The translations under genes and the position numbers were made by a program. From assembly GCA_051651625.1 (NCBI GenBank), contig JBOFSQ010000091.1:1-59576 (forward strand): a DNA stretch of 59,576 nt, read 5' to 3'. Under the pieces are notes generated by a model. The model did no database searches. It saw only the letters and a program-made list of their open reading frames with translations, and had not been told where the DNA came from. Source of the DNA: JBOFSQ01 sp051651625. GTDB lineage: Bacteria; Planctomycetota; Planctomycetia; Pirellulales; Thermoguttaceae. Each line of letters begins with the position of its first letter. Position 1 is the stretch's first letter. Shown here piece after piece: positions 49,975 to 59,246 of the stretch.

Positions 49975-49994
49975 ATTCCCGCCTACGCGGGAAT
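49975..49994. repeat. short palindrome ATTCCCGC-N4-GCGGGAAT
   Basis: Perfect 8-bp arms around CTAC. A near copy (ATTCCCGC with a 7-nt loop) is at 56722-56744. Such repeats are widespread in bacteria and similar in pattern to dRS3-like elements; no relation is implied. Confidence 0.5.
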
Positions 49995-50053
49995 GACGGA
50001 AAGGTTCACACACCACACGACTGAAGTTTTACTACTCCCGAAGGAGGTGCCTC

Positions 50054-50377
50054 GTGAGTGTCAGCAGCGGTTTTACAACGGCGATGGCGGGGAGTTTTGC
50101 GGCGCAGACGTCGGCGGAACGTGTTGCGTCTCAAGACAAGAACGTACAGAGTTTTGCCAACGCTCAGCGCGCAGCCGAGAGCAAGGAAAAGGCACTCAAA
50201 GCCGCTGGAATCGGAGATACTGAAACTGAAAGCGAAAAGGCTGGCGACCGCGACGCCGACGGACGTATGCCGTGGGAACGTCGCCACCATCACCAACAAG
50301 ACCAGTCAAACGAAAAACCGCACCAGTCGCTCGACCCAACGGGCCACGCTGGAAAATCTCTCGACTTGAGTGGCTGA
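50054..50377 (+). CDS. small hypothetical protein, 107 aa
   Basis: GTG 50054 follows a strong AAGGAGG. N-terminal helical Ala/Ser-rich part (FTTAMAGSFAAQTSAERVAS), charged middle, and a His-rich tail (RRHHHQQDQSNEKPH). Overlaps the dapF ATG by one base, so the two are translated together. Family unknown. Confidence 0.7.
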   Translation: MSVSSGFTTAMAGSFAAQTSAERVASQDKNVQSFANAQRAAESKEKALKAAGIGDTETESEKAGDRDADGRMPWERRHHHQQDQSNEKPHQSLDPTGHAGKSLDLSG

Positions 50378-51249
50378 TGACTTCGATTCACTTCGTTAAA
50401 ATGCATGGTGCGGGGAACGACTACATCTTCGTCGATTGTTTCGCGCGGCCATTCCCAAACGATCCGCAACGTCTCGCGCCGAAGATTTCTGATCGCCACT
50501 TCGGTATCGGTGGTGATGGGCTTGTCTTGATCGAACCGTCGAAAGTCGCCGACGCCCGAATGCGTATGTTCAACGCCGACGGTTCCGAAGGCGAGATGTG
50601 CGGCAACGCGATCCGTTGCGTCGCAAAGTATCTCGCCGATCACCACATCGTAATGTCGGACGATATGCGGATTGAGACGAAGAGCGGCGTGCGTTCGCTC
50701 ACCGTCATTCGTGACGACGTAACTTGGGAAGTTCGGCGAGTGCGTGTCGATATGGGCGAACCAATTCTCGTTCCGCGTGACATTCCGACAACGCTCGGTG
50801 ACGTTGATCGCGCCATCGACATTCCGTTTCGTCTCGATTCTGAAACGACGTTCCCCGTGACTTGCGTCTCGATGGGGAATCCGCATTGCGTTGTCTTTGT
50901 CGAGAAGATAACGGATGCTTGGGTGCATCACGTCGGGTCGAAGGTTGAGAACGCGCCGGAGTTTCCGAATCGCACAAACGTCGAGTTTGTTGAGGTGATT
51001 TCGCGTCAAGAGCTGCGGATGCGAGTTTGGGAACGCGGTTCGGGCGAGACGTTGGCGTGTGGAACGGGAGCGTGTGCGGTACTCGTCGCGGCGGTACTCA
51101 CGGGCCGCGCTGATCGCAATGCTACCGTCTACCTCACTGGCGGCGATCTCGAAATCGCGTGGTCCAAAAACGACAACCGCGTCTCAATGACCGGCGACGC
51201 CATTGAAGTTTTTTCCGGGACGATTGAGTTGGAAACTACGCATGCTTAA
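50377..51249 (+). CDS. dapF: diaminopimelate epimerase
   Basis: 290 aa. It converts LL-diaminopimelate to meso-diaminopimelate for lysine and, where present, peptidoglycan. Both catalytic cysteines are visible in GEMCGNAIRC and ACGTGACAV. ATG 50377 gives FVKMHGAGNDYIFVDC, the canonical N-terminus. It overlaps dprA by 8 nt. Confidence 0.96.
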   Translation: MTSIHFVKMHGAGNDYIFVDCFARPFPNDPQRLAPKISDRHFGIGGDGLVLIEPSKVADARMRMFNADGSEGEMCGNAIRCVAKYLADHHIVMSDDMRIETKSGVRSLTVIRDDVTWEVRRVRVDMGEPILVPRDIPTTLGDVDRAIDIPFRLDSETTFPVTCVSMGNPHCVVFVEKITDAWVHHVGSKVENAPEFPNRTNVEFVEVISRQELRMRVWERGSGETLACGTGACAVLVAAVLTGRADRNATVYLTGGDLEIAWSKNDNRVSMTGDAIEVFSGTIELETTHA

Positions 51250-52327
51250 CGCCATCACACTTTCGCTTGTTGATACGTTGAGCGCACGGAGTATGGTTCG
51301 GTTGCGTGAGGCGTTTGGTGATGCTGGTGCGATTTTGTCTACGCCAGTCGATCAGCTTGAGCGTGTTGTGAAGTACGAAACGGCGGCGAAGATTGCAGCG
51401 GTGGCGCGGCAGCGAGACCGTGCTGAAGAAGTGTTCGAAATATGCCAGCGACATCGGATCGACATCGTTCTCATCGGCGACGCGAATTATCCAACGATTC
51501 TTTCAGAGATTGACGATCCGCCGCCAGTGCTCTATGTTCGCGGTTCGATTTTGCCGACCGATGCGTTCGCGCTTGCGATTGTTGGCACACGTTATCCGAC
51601 GCACTATGGCGTTCGCGTGACGGAGCAACTTACGTCGGCGGTTGCAAGTAGCGGAATGACAGTGGTGAGCGGTCTTGCGCGCGGGATCGACAGCGTTGCC
51701 CACCGTGCCGCACTCGCCGCAGGTGGACGCACAATCGCCGTACTCGGCAGCGGCGTTCTCAATGTCTATCCGACAAATCACGGCGATCTCGCTGAAGAAA
51801 TTGCGTCGCGTGGCGCGGTCGTGAGTGAATTTCCACCGCACTGCCCCCCTGCCCCGTGGCGGTTTCCGCAGCGGAATCGGATCGTCAGTGGGCTATCGCT
51901 TGGTGTTCTCGTCACCGAAGCCCCTCTCGCCAGCGGCACGATGATCACTGCACGACTCGCCAGCGAACAGGGACGCGAAGTTTTTGCGGTGCCACACCCG
52001 ATTGGAAGTCACCAGTCGCGCGGTTGCCACCAACTCTTGCGTGACCACGCCGTTTTGACCGAAGGGATCGACGACATCATCGGTGAACTTGGCCCGATGC
52101 AAGAGAGCGTTGTACTGTCGAGCGGTACGCGCAAACACCCCGCCGAGTGGCACCTCAACGACCAAGAACTTCGCGTACTCGCAGCCATCGACAGCGGCGC
52201 AATTTCGCGCGACGCGCTAGAAACTGTAACCGAATTGTCGCCATCGCAGATTGCAATCATTCTGTCTGTGCTGGAGTCTCGAAGTATAGTGAGATTTTCC
52301 GAGACAGGACGCATTGTGCGGCTCTAG
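51242..52327 (+). CDS. dprA: DNA processing protein DprA
   Basis: 361 aa. Start ATG 51242 overlapping dapF. Motifs: AIVGTRYPTHYG, VVSGLARGIDSVAHRAAL, TIAVLGSGVLNVYPTNH, PPAPWRFPQRNRIVSGLS and SHQSRGCHQLLRDHA, with a C-terminal winged-helix (DALETVTELSPSQIAIILSV). Loads RecA on incoming single-stranded DNA in natural transformation; DprA is also widespread in bacteria without known competence. Confidence 0.95.
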   Translation: MLNAITLSLVDTLSARSMVRLREAFGDAGAILSTPVDQLERVVKYETAAKIAAVARQRDRAEEVFEICQRHRIDIVLIGDANYPTILSEIDDPPPVLYVRGSILPTDAFALAIVGTRYPTHYGVRVTEQLTSAVASSGMTVVSGLARGIDSVAHRAALAAGGRTIAVLGSGVLNVYPTNHGDLAEEIASRGAVVSEFPPHCPPAPWRFPQRNRIVSGLSLGVLVTEAPLASGTMITARLASEQGREVFAVPHPIGSHQSRGCHQLLRDHAVLTEGIDDIIGELGPMQESVVLSSGTRKHPAEWHLNDQELRVLAAIDSGAISRDALETVTELSPSQIAIILSVLESRSIVRFSETGRIVRL

Positions 52328-52418
52328 GGCAGTTTGAATTCTTCGTGTCTTCGCGTGTGAAAAAAACATCACGAACGGTACAGAAAACAGCCCTACAGCA
52401 TCTTCCCTGCGCCCGTCT

Positions 52419-52446
52419 TTGAAAAACCGTGCTTTCGCGGTATAAA
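52419..52446 (+). promoter_or_regulatory. ileS promoter
   Basis: TTGAAA (52419-52424), 16-bp spacer, TATAAA (52441-52446). Start expected near 52453. The upstream candidate ATG at 52446 overlaps the -10 box and is thus excluded as translation start. Confidence 0.6.
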
Positions 52447-52499
52447 TGCGGGACACGGTTGTCGGAACATTTTTTACCCTCAACATATTGAACAGTGCT

Positions 52500-55400
52500 A
52501 TGTCATTTGCCCCGCTCGAACAAGAAACGATTGAGTTTTGGAAACGTCACCAGATTTACGAGAAGTCACTCGCGGCGCGGGCTGGCGCGACGCCGTTCGT
52601 CTTTTACGAAGGGCCGCCGACTGCAAACGGTCTCCCGCATCCGGGGCACTGCCTCACCCGCGCGATCAAAGATTTGTATCCGCGTTACAAAACGATGCGT
52701 GGGTTCCTCTGTCAACGAAAAGCCGGATGGGATACGCACGGACTCCCAGTCGAAGTAGAAGTTTGCAAAGAACTCGGTATCCACTCCAAAGAAGAAATCG
52801 AAACGTTCGGCGTCGAACCGTTTGTTCACAAATGTTTGGAGAGCGTCTTTCGCTATACGAAACAGTGGGAAGACCTGACCGAACGAATCGGATTCTGGAT
52901 CAATCTCGACGAAGCATACGTCACGTTTCACCAAAGTTACATCGAGTCGGTTTGGTGGTCGCTAAAAGAACTTTTTGACAGAGGCCTGCTCTATCAAGGA
53001 CACAAAATTGTTTGGTGGTGGGCGCAAGGCGGTACCGCACTTTCAAGCGGCGAAGTCGGTCAAGGTTACCGCGAAGTTGCAGACCCAAGCGTCTTTGTGC
53101 GATTTCCGCTCGTGAATGGTGCTTGCGACATTGATGCCGATCTTCTCGTATGGACAACGACTCCGTGGACACTTCCGAGCAACCAATTCGCTGCGGTGCA
53201 TTCGGACGTTGAGTACGCCGTTGTCGCAATTCCCGATGCACGAAACGTTATCGTCGCCGCGACGCTTGTCGAGTCGCTCTGTGCGAAGATCAAGTGTGAA
53301 GGTCGCGTGCTGCATACACTTCGCGGAAGCGAACTTGTCGGGATGTGTTACGTCCCGCCGTTTACGAACTACCACGCCGCACGCGGCGAAGAGTGCGGAA
53401 GTCTGCTGGACGGCAAAACCGAACCGCTCGCGTGGCGCGTCGTCGCCGCCGACTTCGTGACGACAGATTCCGGCACCGGAATCGTTCACATCGCACCTGC
53501 ATTCGGCGAAGACGATTTCAACGTTCTTCTCCGAGAACAGTCGCGCTTTGCGGAGTCGTCACCAAAACCGGAACTGCTTTGTGCGGTCAATCCCGACGGA
53601 ACTTTCTCCGAAAACTTTCCCGAAATGTCGGGGCGGTGGGTGAAGGAGTGCGACAAAGAAATCACGCGGTCACTCCGCGACCGCAAACTGCTCTTTCACC
53701 AAGAACAGTATTTGCACGAATACCCGTTTTGCTGGCGGGCTGACAGCGATCCGCTCATTCAATATCCGCGGCGGAGCTGGTTCATTAAAACGTCGTTGTT
53801 CAAAGATGCGATGCTCGAAAACAACGCGAAAATTAACTGGCTTCCAGAACACATCCGCGACGGACGTTTCGGAAACTTTTTGGCGTCGAACGTCGATTGG
53901 GCACTCTCGCGCGAACGATACTGGGGAACGCCGCTGCCGATTTGGGTCTGCGAAGAGACCGGTTACACCGAAGCGATTTCCAGCTACAACGAACTTCGTA
54001 GCAAACCCGGCGCGACAGGTTTTGAAGTGTGGGACGAAGCAAAACGCAAGAATTCAGCCCTCTCCGATCATCTCAAGGTTCACAAGCCGTACATCGACGC
54101 GATTACTTACGACTCGCCGAAGTCGCCCGGCCACAAGATGCGTCGTGTGAGTGAAGTGATCGACTGCTGGTACGACAGCGGTGCGATGCCGTTCGCGCAG
54201 TGGGGTTTTCCGCACTTGCCATCTTCGGCGGAAAAGCTGGACGAAAATCTCCCCGCCGACTTCATCAGCGAAGCTATCGACCAAACGCGCGGCTGGTTTT
54301 ACAGTCAACTCGCGATCAGTACGCTCCTCTTCGGTAAGAAAAAATCGTATCCGTTGCCGTTCAAAAATTGTATTGTGCTCGGACTTATGCTCGGCGAAGA
54401 CGGGCAGAAGATGTCGAAGAGCAAACGGAATTACCGCGAACCGCGCGAGATTCTCGACAAGTACGGTGCAGACGCGCTGCGGTGGTATTTCTACGCTACG
54501 CAAACGCCGTGGACGAGTATTCGTTACAGCGAACAGGCGATCAAAGACTCGATGCCAGAGTTTTTGATTCGGCTTACAAACGTGATGTCGTTTTATCAGG
54601 TCTACAGCGAGATCGACAAGTTCGATCCGCAGTCGCACACGGCGTCGCCGGTTGCGGCGCGCGACGACCTCGACCGCTGGATTCTTGGTGAACTTCACAA
54701 GATGATTAGCGTCGTTGTTGAGCGGATGGACTGTTACGATCACTTTGCAGCGTGCGCGCAGATCAGTGAGTTTGTCGATTCGCTCTCGAACTGGTATGTT
54801 CGCCGCAACCGCGACCGTTTTTGGAGTGGTGATTTGTCGGCTTCGAAGTGTGACGCTTATTTCACGCTCCGCGAGTGTCTTGTGAGTACGGCGAAGATCA
54901 TCGCGCCGTTCGTTCCGTTTGTTGCCGAGCGGATGTGGCAACAGCTTCGCGCGCACGATCCGTCTGCGCCGGAGAGCGTACACCTTTGCGACTATCCGCA
55001 GGCCGACCTTTCGCACTGCGACGCAGAGCTTTCGTTGCGTGTTTCGCTGACGCGCGAGATCGTTTCGGTTGGTCGTGCGGCGCGGATGGTCGCCAAGATC
55101 AAGGTGCGTCAACCGCTCGCCAAGATGGAGGTTGTCTTCTCCAATCCGCAGCACCTTGCGTGGCTTCAATCGCACAAATCGCGCGGCGACGAAATGCCCG
55201 GCATCAAAGCGGTACTCGAAGAGATGAACGTCAAAGCGGTAGAGTTTACGACCGACATCTCTGATTATGTTGATTACATAATTCTTCCGAACCTCAAAAA
55301 ACTTGGGCGCGATTTGGGAAAGCGTCTTCCGAAGTTGCAGCAGTATCTCAAGACTGCCGACGCGGCGCACCTGATGGCGAAGCTCGATGCACACGGTTGT

Positions 55401-55814
55401 TTCGACGTGCTACTTGATAGCGATGACGAAGCGATAACGCTAACGCACGACGATTTACAGATTCGGATTCAGGCGAAAGACGGCTGGGCGGCGGCGCACG
55501 GTGCGAACTGTGTCGTCGTTTTGCAGACAGAACTTACCGATGCGCTCATTGCGGAGGGTTTCGCCCGCGAACTCATCCGCGCAATTCAGAATCGCCGCAA
55601 AGAAATTGGGTGTGCGTACACCGACAGAATTGCCGTTGGCGTCTTGACCGATTCGGCCACGATACGCGACGCACTGACCCGTTTCGGCAGCGAAATCCAA
55701 GGCGAAACGCTGGCGACGCAGCTTGCATGCGAACCGATTGCGAACGCCGAACCCGTCTCGCTCGAACTCGATGAAGAACGACTTGAGTTGTTCGTTAGTC
55801 GTGTGGCGCAGTGA
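52500..55814 (+). CDS. ileS: isoleucyl-tRNA synthetase
   Basis: 1104 aa from ATG 52500. Class I catalytic core with YEGPPTANGLPHPGH (46-50 holds the HIGH equivalent PHPGH) and KMSKS (637-641). Editing domain and WDTHGLPVE follow. GLPH-x-GH and the length resemble type 2 (eukaryote-like) IleRS, often insensitive to mupirocin. C-terminal domain binds tRNA anticodon. It attaches isoleucine to tRNA-Ile. No Shine-Dalgarno before the ATG; leader of about 47 nt. Confidence 0.95.
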   Translation: MSFAPLEQETIEFWKRHQIYEKSLAARAGATPFVFYEGPPTANGLPHPGHCLTRAIKDLYPRYKTMRGFLCQRKAGWDTHGLPVEVEVCKELGIHSKEEIETFGVEPFVHKCLESVFRYTKQWEDLTERIGFWINLDEAYVTFHQSYIESVWWSLKELFDRGLLYQGHKIVWWWAQGGTALSSGEVGQGYREVADPSVFVRFPLVNGACDIDADLLVWTTTPWTLPSNQFAAVHSDVEYAVVAIPDARNVIVAATLVESLCAKIKCEGRVLHTLRGSELVGMCYVPPFTNYHAARGEECGSLLDGKTEPLAWRVVAADFVTTDSGTGIVHIAPAFGEDDFNVLLREQSRFAESSPKPELLCAVNPDGTFSENFPEMSGRWVKECDKEITRSLRDRKLLFHQEQYLHEYPFCWRADSDPLIQYPRRSWFIKTSLFKDAMLENNAKINWLPEHIRDGRFGNFLASNVDWALSRERYWGTPLPIWVCEETGYTEAISSYNELRSKPGATGFEVWDEAKRKNSALSDHLKVHKPYIDAITYDSPKSPGHKMRRVSEVIDCWYDSGAMPFAQWGFPHLPSSAEKLDENLPADFISEAIDQTRGWFYSQLAISTLLFGKKKSYPLPFKNCIVLGLMLGEDGQKMSKSKRNYREPREILDKYGADALRWYFYATQTPWTSIRYSEQAIKDSMPEFLIRLTNVMSFYQVYSEIDKFDPQSHTASPVAARDDLDRWILGELHKMISVVVERMDCYDHFAACAQISEFVDSLSNWYVRRNRDRFWSGDLSASKCDAYFTLRECLVSTAKIIAPFVPFVAERMWQQLRAHDPSAPESVHLCDYPQADLSHCDAELSLRVSLTREIVSVGRAARMVAKIKVRQPLAKMEVVFSNPQHLAWLQSHKSRGDEMPGIKAVLEEMNVKAVEFTTDISDYVDYIILPNLKKLGRDLGKRLPKLQQYLKTADAAHLMAKLDAHGCFDVLLDSDDEAITLTHDDLQIRIQAKDGWAAAHGANCVVVLQTELTDALIAEGFARELIRAIQNRRKEIGCAYTDRIAVGVLTDSATIRDALTRFGSEIQGETLATQLACEPIANAEPVSLELDEERLELFVSRVAQ

Positions 55815-55871
55815 GTGTAGGCCACCTCTGTTCACTCTATCCCATTCACCCCGTTCGCGGAGAGATCATCA

Positions 55872-56300
55872 ATGACACAACCGGATTTTTCGCGGGAACC
55901 GGAAGGTTATCAAGATGACTTTCATTCGGACGGAGAGATAGACAGGCATGGTGAGCAGGTTGAGTTTTACTTCATCCTCCGCAATCTTGCAACGCGAGAG
56001 CAGAATGCGCTGAAAACTTTGGGAATAACAACCACAGACGATTTTTGCGAGTACGATTTTTCCAAACTGTATTCAGTCCGCGGATATGGTGCAACAACGG
56101 TCGGTCGCCTTCAAGCACTTCAGAAGCGAGTCGTCGCGGTCACACATCCCTCCCGACGTACCTGCCAATTTTCCCTCGCAAATCACCGTTTTTTGACTCA
56201 AAACGTCCATTTGACGTTCGCCCGTTTTGCGCGAACATCCCAGAACAACCGAACGGTGTTAATGTGCATGCGACATTTTGGAATGCTGGGCAATTTTTGA
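55872..56300 (+). CDS. small protein with an RNA-polymerase alpha C-terminal-like helix-hairpin-helix
   Basis: 142 aa. Residues 35-85 (LRNLATREQNALKTLGITTT, LYSVRGYGATTVGRLQAL) match the helix-hairpin-helix fold of RNA polymerase alpha C-terminal domains and similar proteins. The remaining C-terminal 60 residues (from VTHPSRRT) look frame-shifted: in the +1 and +2 frames there are more natural runs (DVPANFPS, FDVRPFCANIPEQPNG). It may be a decayed gene. The next ORF overlaps by 23 bp in another frame. Confidence 0.5.
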   Translation: MTQPDFSREPEGYQDDFHSDGEIDRHGEQVEFYFILRNLATREQNALKTLGITTTDDFCEYDFSKLYSVRGYGATTVGRLQALQKRVVAVTHPSRRTCQFSLANHRFLTQNVHLTFARFARTSQNNRTVLMCMRHFGMLGNF

Positions 56301-56613
56301 AACGAAAAAATTGACAGGTACGCTTTTTTCTTTGCTGGAGTCGTCAGAGCAAGTTGTCACGTTTGGAAATACGCGGCTTGCCTACGGATTCAAAGACGAC
56401 GCTACAGCTCCACAATCGTTGGGCGATGTCGTAGTCAGCGTTCTTCGTGACCACTTTGGTGGTGGCGCAAAACGTAGTGAATTATCCAGTTACTGCCGTG
56501 ATGAGCTAAAAATTGTTCGACTCCATTTGACACCTTACATGGTTCGCAATCATCCGATGCTCGTTGTGAAGGAATACGAGATTTATCTTGCGGGAGGTGA
56601 CAATGCTTCGTGA
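56278..56613 (+). pseudogene. fragmentary or shifted ORF, 111 aa
   Basis: Possible protein TLFSLLESSEQVVTFGNTRL continuing to CRDELKIVRLHLTPYM. Its C-terminal 34 residues are repeated at 59247-59395 after the RloC-like gene. It has no good ribosome-binding site and overlaps the previous ORF, so it could be the distal part of a frameshifted 55872 gene. Unknown family. Confidence 0.4.
56495..56595 (+). repeat. 101-bp direct repeat, upstream copy
   Basis: From GCCGTGATGAGCTAAAAATT to ATTTATCTTGCGGGA; same length and about 13 differences from 59247-59347. The pair brackets 56596-59246, which holds the 33-aa ORF and the RloC-like gene. Confidence 0.8.
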
Positions 56614-56661
56614 CATTGGACTAACGCTGCGCGGACTTCTCCACCACAACACTTGCTAAAA

Positions 56662-56687
56662 ACGCGAAAACGGCTATGCTTTCGCGT
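56662..56687 (+). terminator. terminator-like palindrome repeat F, copy 2
   Basis: ACGCGAAAACGGCTATGCTT-type hairpin closing with TTCGCGT, followed after CCTCG by seven T. It is the inverse of the 36592 copy. It is a plausible terminator after the 56278-56613 ORF. Confidence 0.5.
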
Positions 56688-56721
56688 CCTCGTTTTTTTG
56701 GATTCCGCTACAGATTCCGTC

Positions 56722-56744
56722 ATTCCCGCGTACTCGGCGGGAAT
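56722..56744. repeat. short palindrome ATTCCCGC-N7-GCGGGAAT
   Basis: 8-bp arms around a 7-nt loop. Near copy of the palindrome at 49975-49994. Confidence 0.5.
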
Positions 56745-56799
56745 CCAGAGAACACGCGCAAAGCAAACGATTCCAATCACTCCTAACAGGAGCATCACT

Positions 56800-56901
56800 A
56801 TGGCGCGTGGGTATCCGAACTTCTATTGTCTCGGCGATAGGATTTATTGGGCATATTGTTTTTTTGCGATAACACAACAAAACAAGCCAAAATATTGGTA
56901 A
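56800..56901 (+). CDS. 33-aa small ORF upstream of the RloC-like gene
   Basis: ATG 56800, AGGAG 8 nt upstream, ends TAA 12 nt before the next gene. Aromatic-rich (YPNFYCLGDRIYWAYCFFAI). It may be a leader peptide or small partner, or chance. Its good ribosome-binding site is the only support. Confidence 0.35.
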   Translation: MARGYPNFYCLGDRIYWAYCFFAITQQNKPKYW

Positions 56902-56913
56902 AGAGGAAAGCAT

Positions 56914-59205
56914 ATGATTGAGAAATTTATCAGCATCAAAAACATAGGGCGTTTCCGTAACTGTACTTCGTTGGGGGATGTAGCCCTGCGAAAGTTATCG
57001 CTACTTTTTGCGGAGAACGGACGGGGGAAAACTACGCTTTGTGCTATTCTTCGCTCGCTTCAGTCGGGGCAGGCGACATTTATCAGTGAACGTAAAACTC
57101 TCGGTGCAAATGATCCCGCTACTGTCCAGATACTTCTTGGTGGTCGCAACATTAATTTTGCCAACGAAAAATGGTCTGCCACGCACCCTAACATCGAGAT
57201 CTTTGACTCGGTTTTCATCCACGACAACGTGTATGCTGGCGATTACGTTGAACACGACCACAAAAAAAATCTGTATCGTGTGATCATTGGCGAACAGGGA
57301 GTTGGGTTCGCTCACCAGATAGAAGAACTTGACGCTAAAATTCGTGATGCTAACACGAGTATTCGTACAGCGAAAGAGAGTTTGCCCCGCGTTTTTCCAA
57401 ACGGAACGACCATCGAAACATACCTTGAATGGCTGCCTGTTGAAGACGTTGAAACCAAGATACAGCAGAAGACCGCAGAGATCGCGGCTTGTCAACATGC
57501 GTTGGATAAAGCGGCAGAAATCGGCGAGAAAGGCTTGCTCAACAAAATCGCGTTGCCAGCGTTTCCGAGTGACTTCTTGTCCGTTTTGGACAAACAGTTG
57601 GAGGACATCACTGAAGATACCGAAAATCGCGTTCGCCAACAGATCAATTCTCACAAAATGGGTAGACATGGTGAGGCTTGGCTCGCGCAAGGGTTGCCCT
57701 TCGTGTCAGCCGACAAATGCCCCTTCTGCGGGCAGTCCATTAATGAGAATGCGATCATTGCTGCATATCGCTCGCACTTCAATGCCGCTTACAATGAATT
57801 GAAGCAAGAAGTAGCCAAGTTAGAGAAACTCATCATAGGGGCTATCGGTGGCAATGCGATCAACCGCGTACAGGAGACGTTATCAAGTAACCTAACTCTG
57901 ACTGAGTTTTGGAAGCAGTTCTGCAACATAACCGTAGTAGAAATCGACTTCTCAAGTGTCCGTGCAAAGTATGCGGCTCTGCTAGAAGTGTCGATTGCTT
58001 TGGCGAAGCAAAAAGAGCAGACTCCAACCGAACCAGTCATTCCGAGTAACGACTTCAAGACCGCGCAAACGGCAATAGATACTGTCAAACAATCCGTTAC
58101 GGAGTACAATGCTGCTGTTGATAAAGTCAATGTGATTATTCGCCAGCAGAAGACGGCAGCGCAGCAAGGGAACAACGTCAACGATCTCAAGGCTGAACTC
58201 ATCCTGCTTGAGGCGAAGAAGCAACGCTTCACAAAAGAGGTTGGCAAAGCCTGCGAAGACTATAAGGAAGCACTGAACAAAAAGACAAATTTGGAGCAAA
58301 ATAAGGAAACCGCCAAGCAGGAGTTAGATGAATACTGCCAGCAAATACTCCAAACTTATGAGGCATCAATTAACGGTTATCTCGAACAATTTAATACTGG
58401 ATTCAGAATTACGAATTCACGTCACTTGTACACTGGTGGCACACCAAGCTCACACTATCAAATCGTAATCAATGACAACGCAGTCAATCTTGGCGACTCG
58501 AAAACAAAATCCGGTACGCCGTGTTTTAAGACGACCTTGAGTTCTGGGGATCGTAGTGCGTTAGCATTGGCGTTCTTTCTCGCGTCACTTTGTCAAGATC
58601 AGGACATTGCCAACAAGATTGTGGTTCTTGACGATCCTTTCACAAGCCAAGACCGGTTTCGTCGGAATTGCACGCAGCAGTTGATCTGTAAATTGGCTGC
58701 GACTGCAAAACAAGTCATTCTTCTTTCTCACGACGCTGCATTCTTGCGACTCGTTTGGGATAATCACAATACGGCTACGGCTGAAATCAAGGTGCTTCAG
58801 TTGAGTATGATGGCTAATAGTACGACGATAGCCGAGTGTGATATTGAAGCTGAAACCCAGTCTGCTTATCTGAAGGATCATGCGACTCTTTTGCAGTATT
58901 CCCGAGAACATAGCGATAACCCATTGGGCGTTGCCAGATCGATTCGTCCATTCATTGAGGGATGGTTGCGGTCGCACTTCCCCGGTCGCTTTTCCTCGAA
59001 TGAGTGGCTCGGTAACTTCATTGATAAAATACGCAACGCCCAACCGAATGACGGATTGGAACACGCAAAGACAGACCTGCCTGAACTGGAGGCAATCAAC
59101 GATTATTCAAAGAAGTACCACCACGAGCAGAATACCGAAGCTCCGTCGGCTGACGAGTTACACGGATTTGTGAAGCGGACTTTGCGATTGGCGGGCGGCG
59201 CGTAA
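56914..59205 (+). CDS. RloC-like AAA/ABC-type ATPase with zinc hook (putative anticodon nuclease)
   Basis: 763 aa, ATG 56914 with GAGG upstream. SMC/Rad50-type ABC ATPase: Walker A AENGRGKTTL (residues 33-42), a coiled-coil insert with a zinc hook CPFC (269-272), signature TLSSGDRSALAL (541-552), Walker B KIVVLDDPFTS (568-578), and H-loop LLSHD (603-607). In the C-terminal tail R678 and E682 are four apart and His736/737 follow, resembling the Arg-Glu-His triad of PrrC/RloC tRNA nucleases (inference). RloC proteins cut tRNA anticodons during DNA stress or phage attack. AT-richer than the neighbouring genes. Confidence 0.82.
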   Translation: MIEKFISIKNIGRFRNCTSLGDVALRKLSLLFAENGRGKTTLCAILRSLQSGQATFISERKTLGANDPATVQILLGGRNINFANEKWSATHPNIEIFDSVFIHDNVYAGDYVEHDHKKNLYRVIIGEQGVGFAHQIEELDAKIRDANTSIRTAKESLPRVFPNGTTIETYLEWLPVEDVETKIQQKTAEIAACQHALDKAAEIGEKGLLNKIALPAFPSDFLSVLDKQLEDITEDTENRVRQQINSHKMGRHGEAWLAQGLPFVSADKCPFCGQSINENAIIAAYRSHFNAAYNELKQEVAKLEKLIIGAIGGNAINRVQETLSSNLTLTEFWKQFCNITVVEIDFSSVRAKYAALLEVSIALAKQKEQTPTEPVIPSNDFKTAQTAIDTVKQSVTEYNAAVDKVNVIIRQQKTAAQQGNNVNDLKAELILLEAKKQRFTKEVGKACEDYKEALNKKTNLEQNKETAKQELDEYCQQILQTYEASINGYLEQFNTGFRITNSRHLYTGGTPSSHYQIVINDNAVNLGDSKTKSGTPCFKTTLSSGDRSALALAFFLASLCQDQDIANKIVVLDDPFTSQDRFRRNCTQQLICKLAATAKQVILLSHDAAFLRLVWDNHNTATAEIKVLQLSMMANSTTIAECDIEAETQSAYLKDHATLLQYSREHSDNPLGVARSIRPFIEGWLRSHFPGRFSSNEWLGNFIDKIRNAQPNDGLEHAKTDLPELEAINDYSKKYHHEQNTEAPSADELHGFVKRTLRLAGGA

Positions 59206-59246
59206 ACCATACCGTACCACAACACACTTTTCAAAAGGCCACCGCG

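Noticed and set aside
54054..55394. 446-aa minus-strand frame in ileS
   Set aside because: Antisense of a certain housekeeping gene; Arg/Val-rich shadow.
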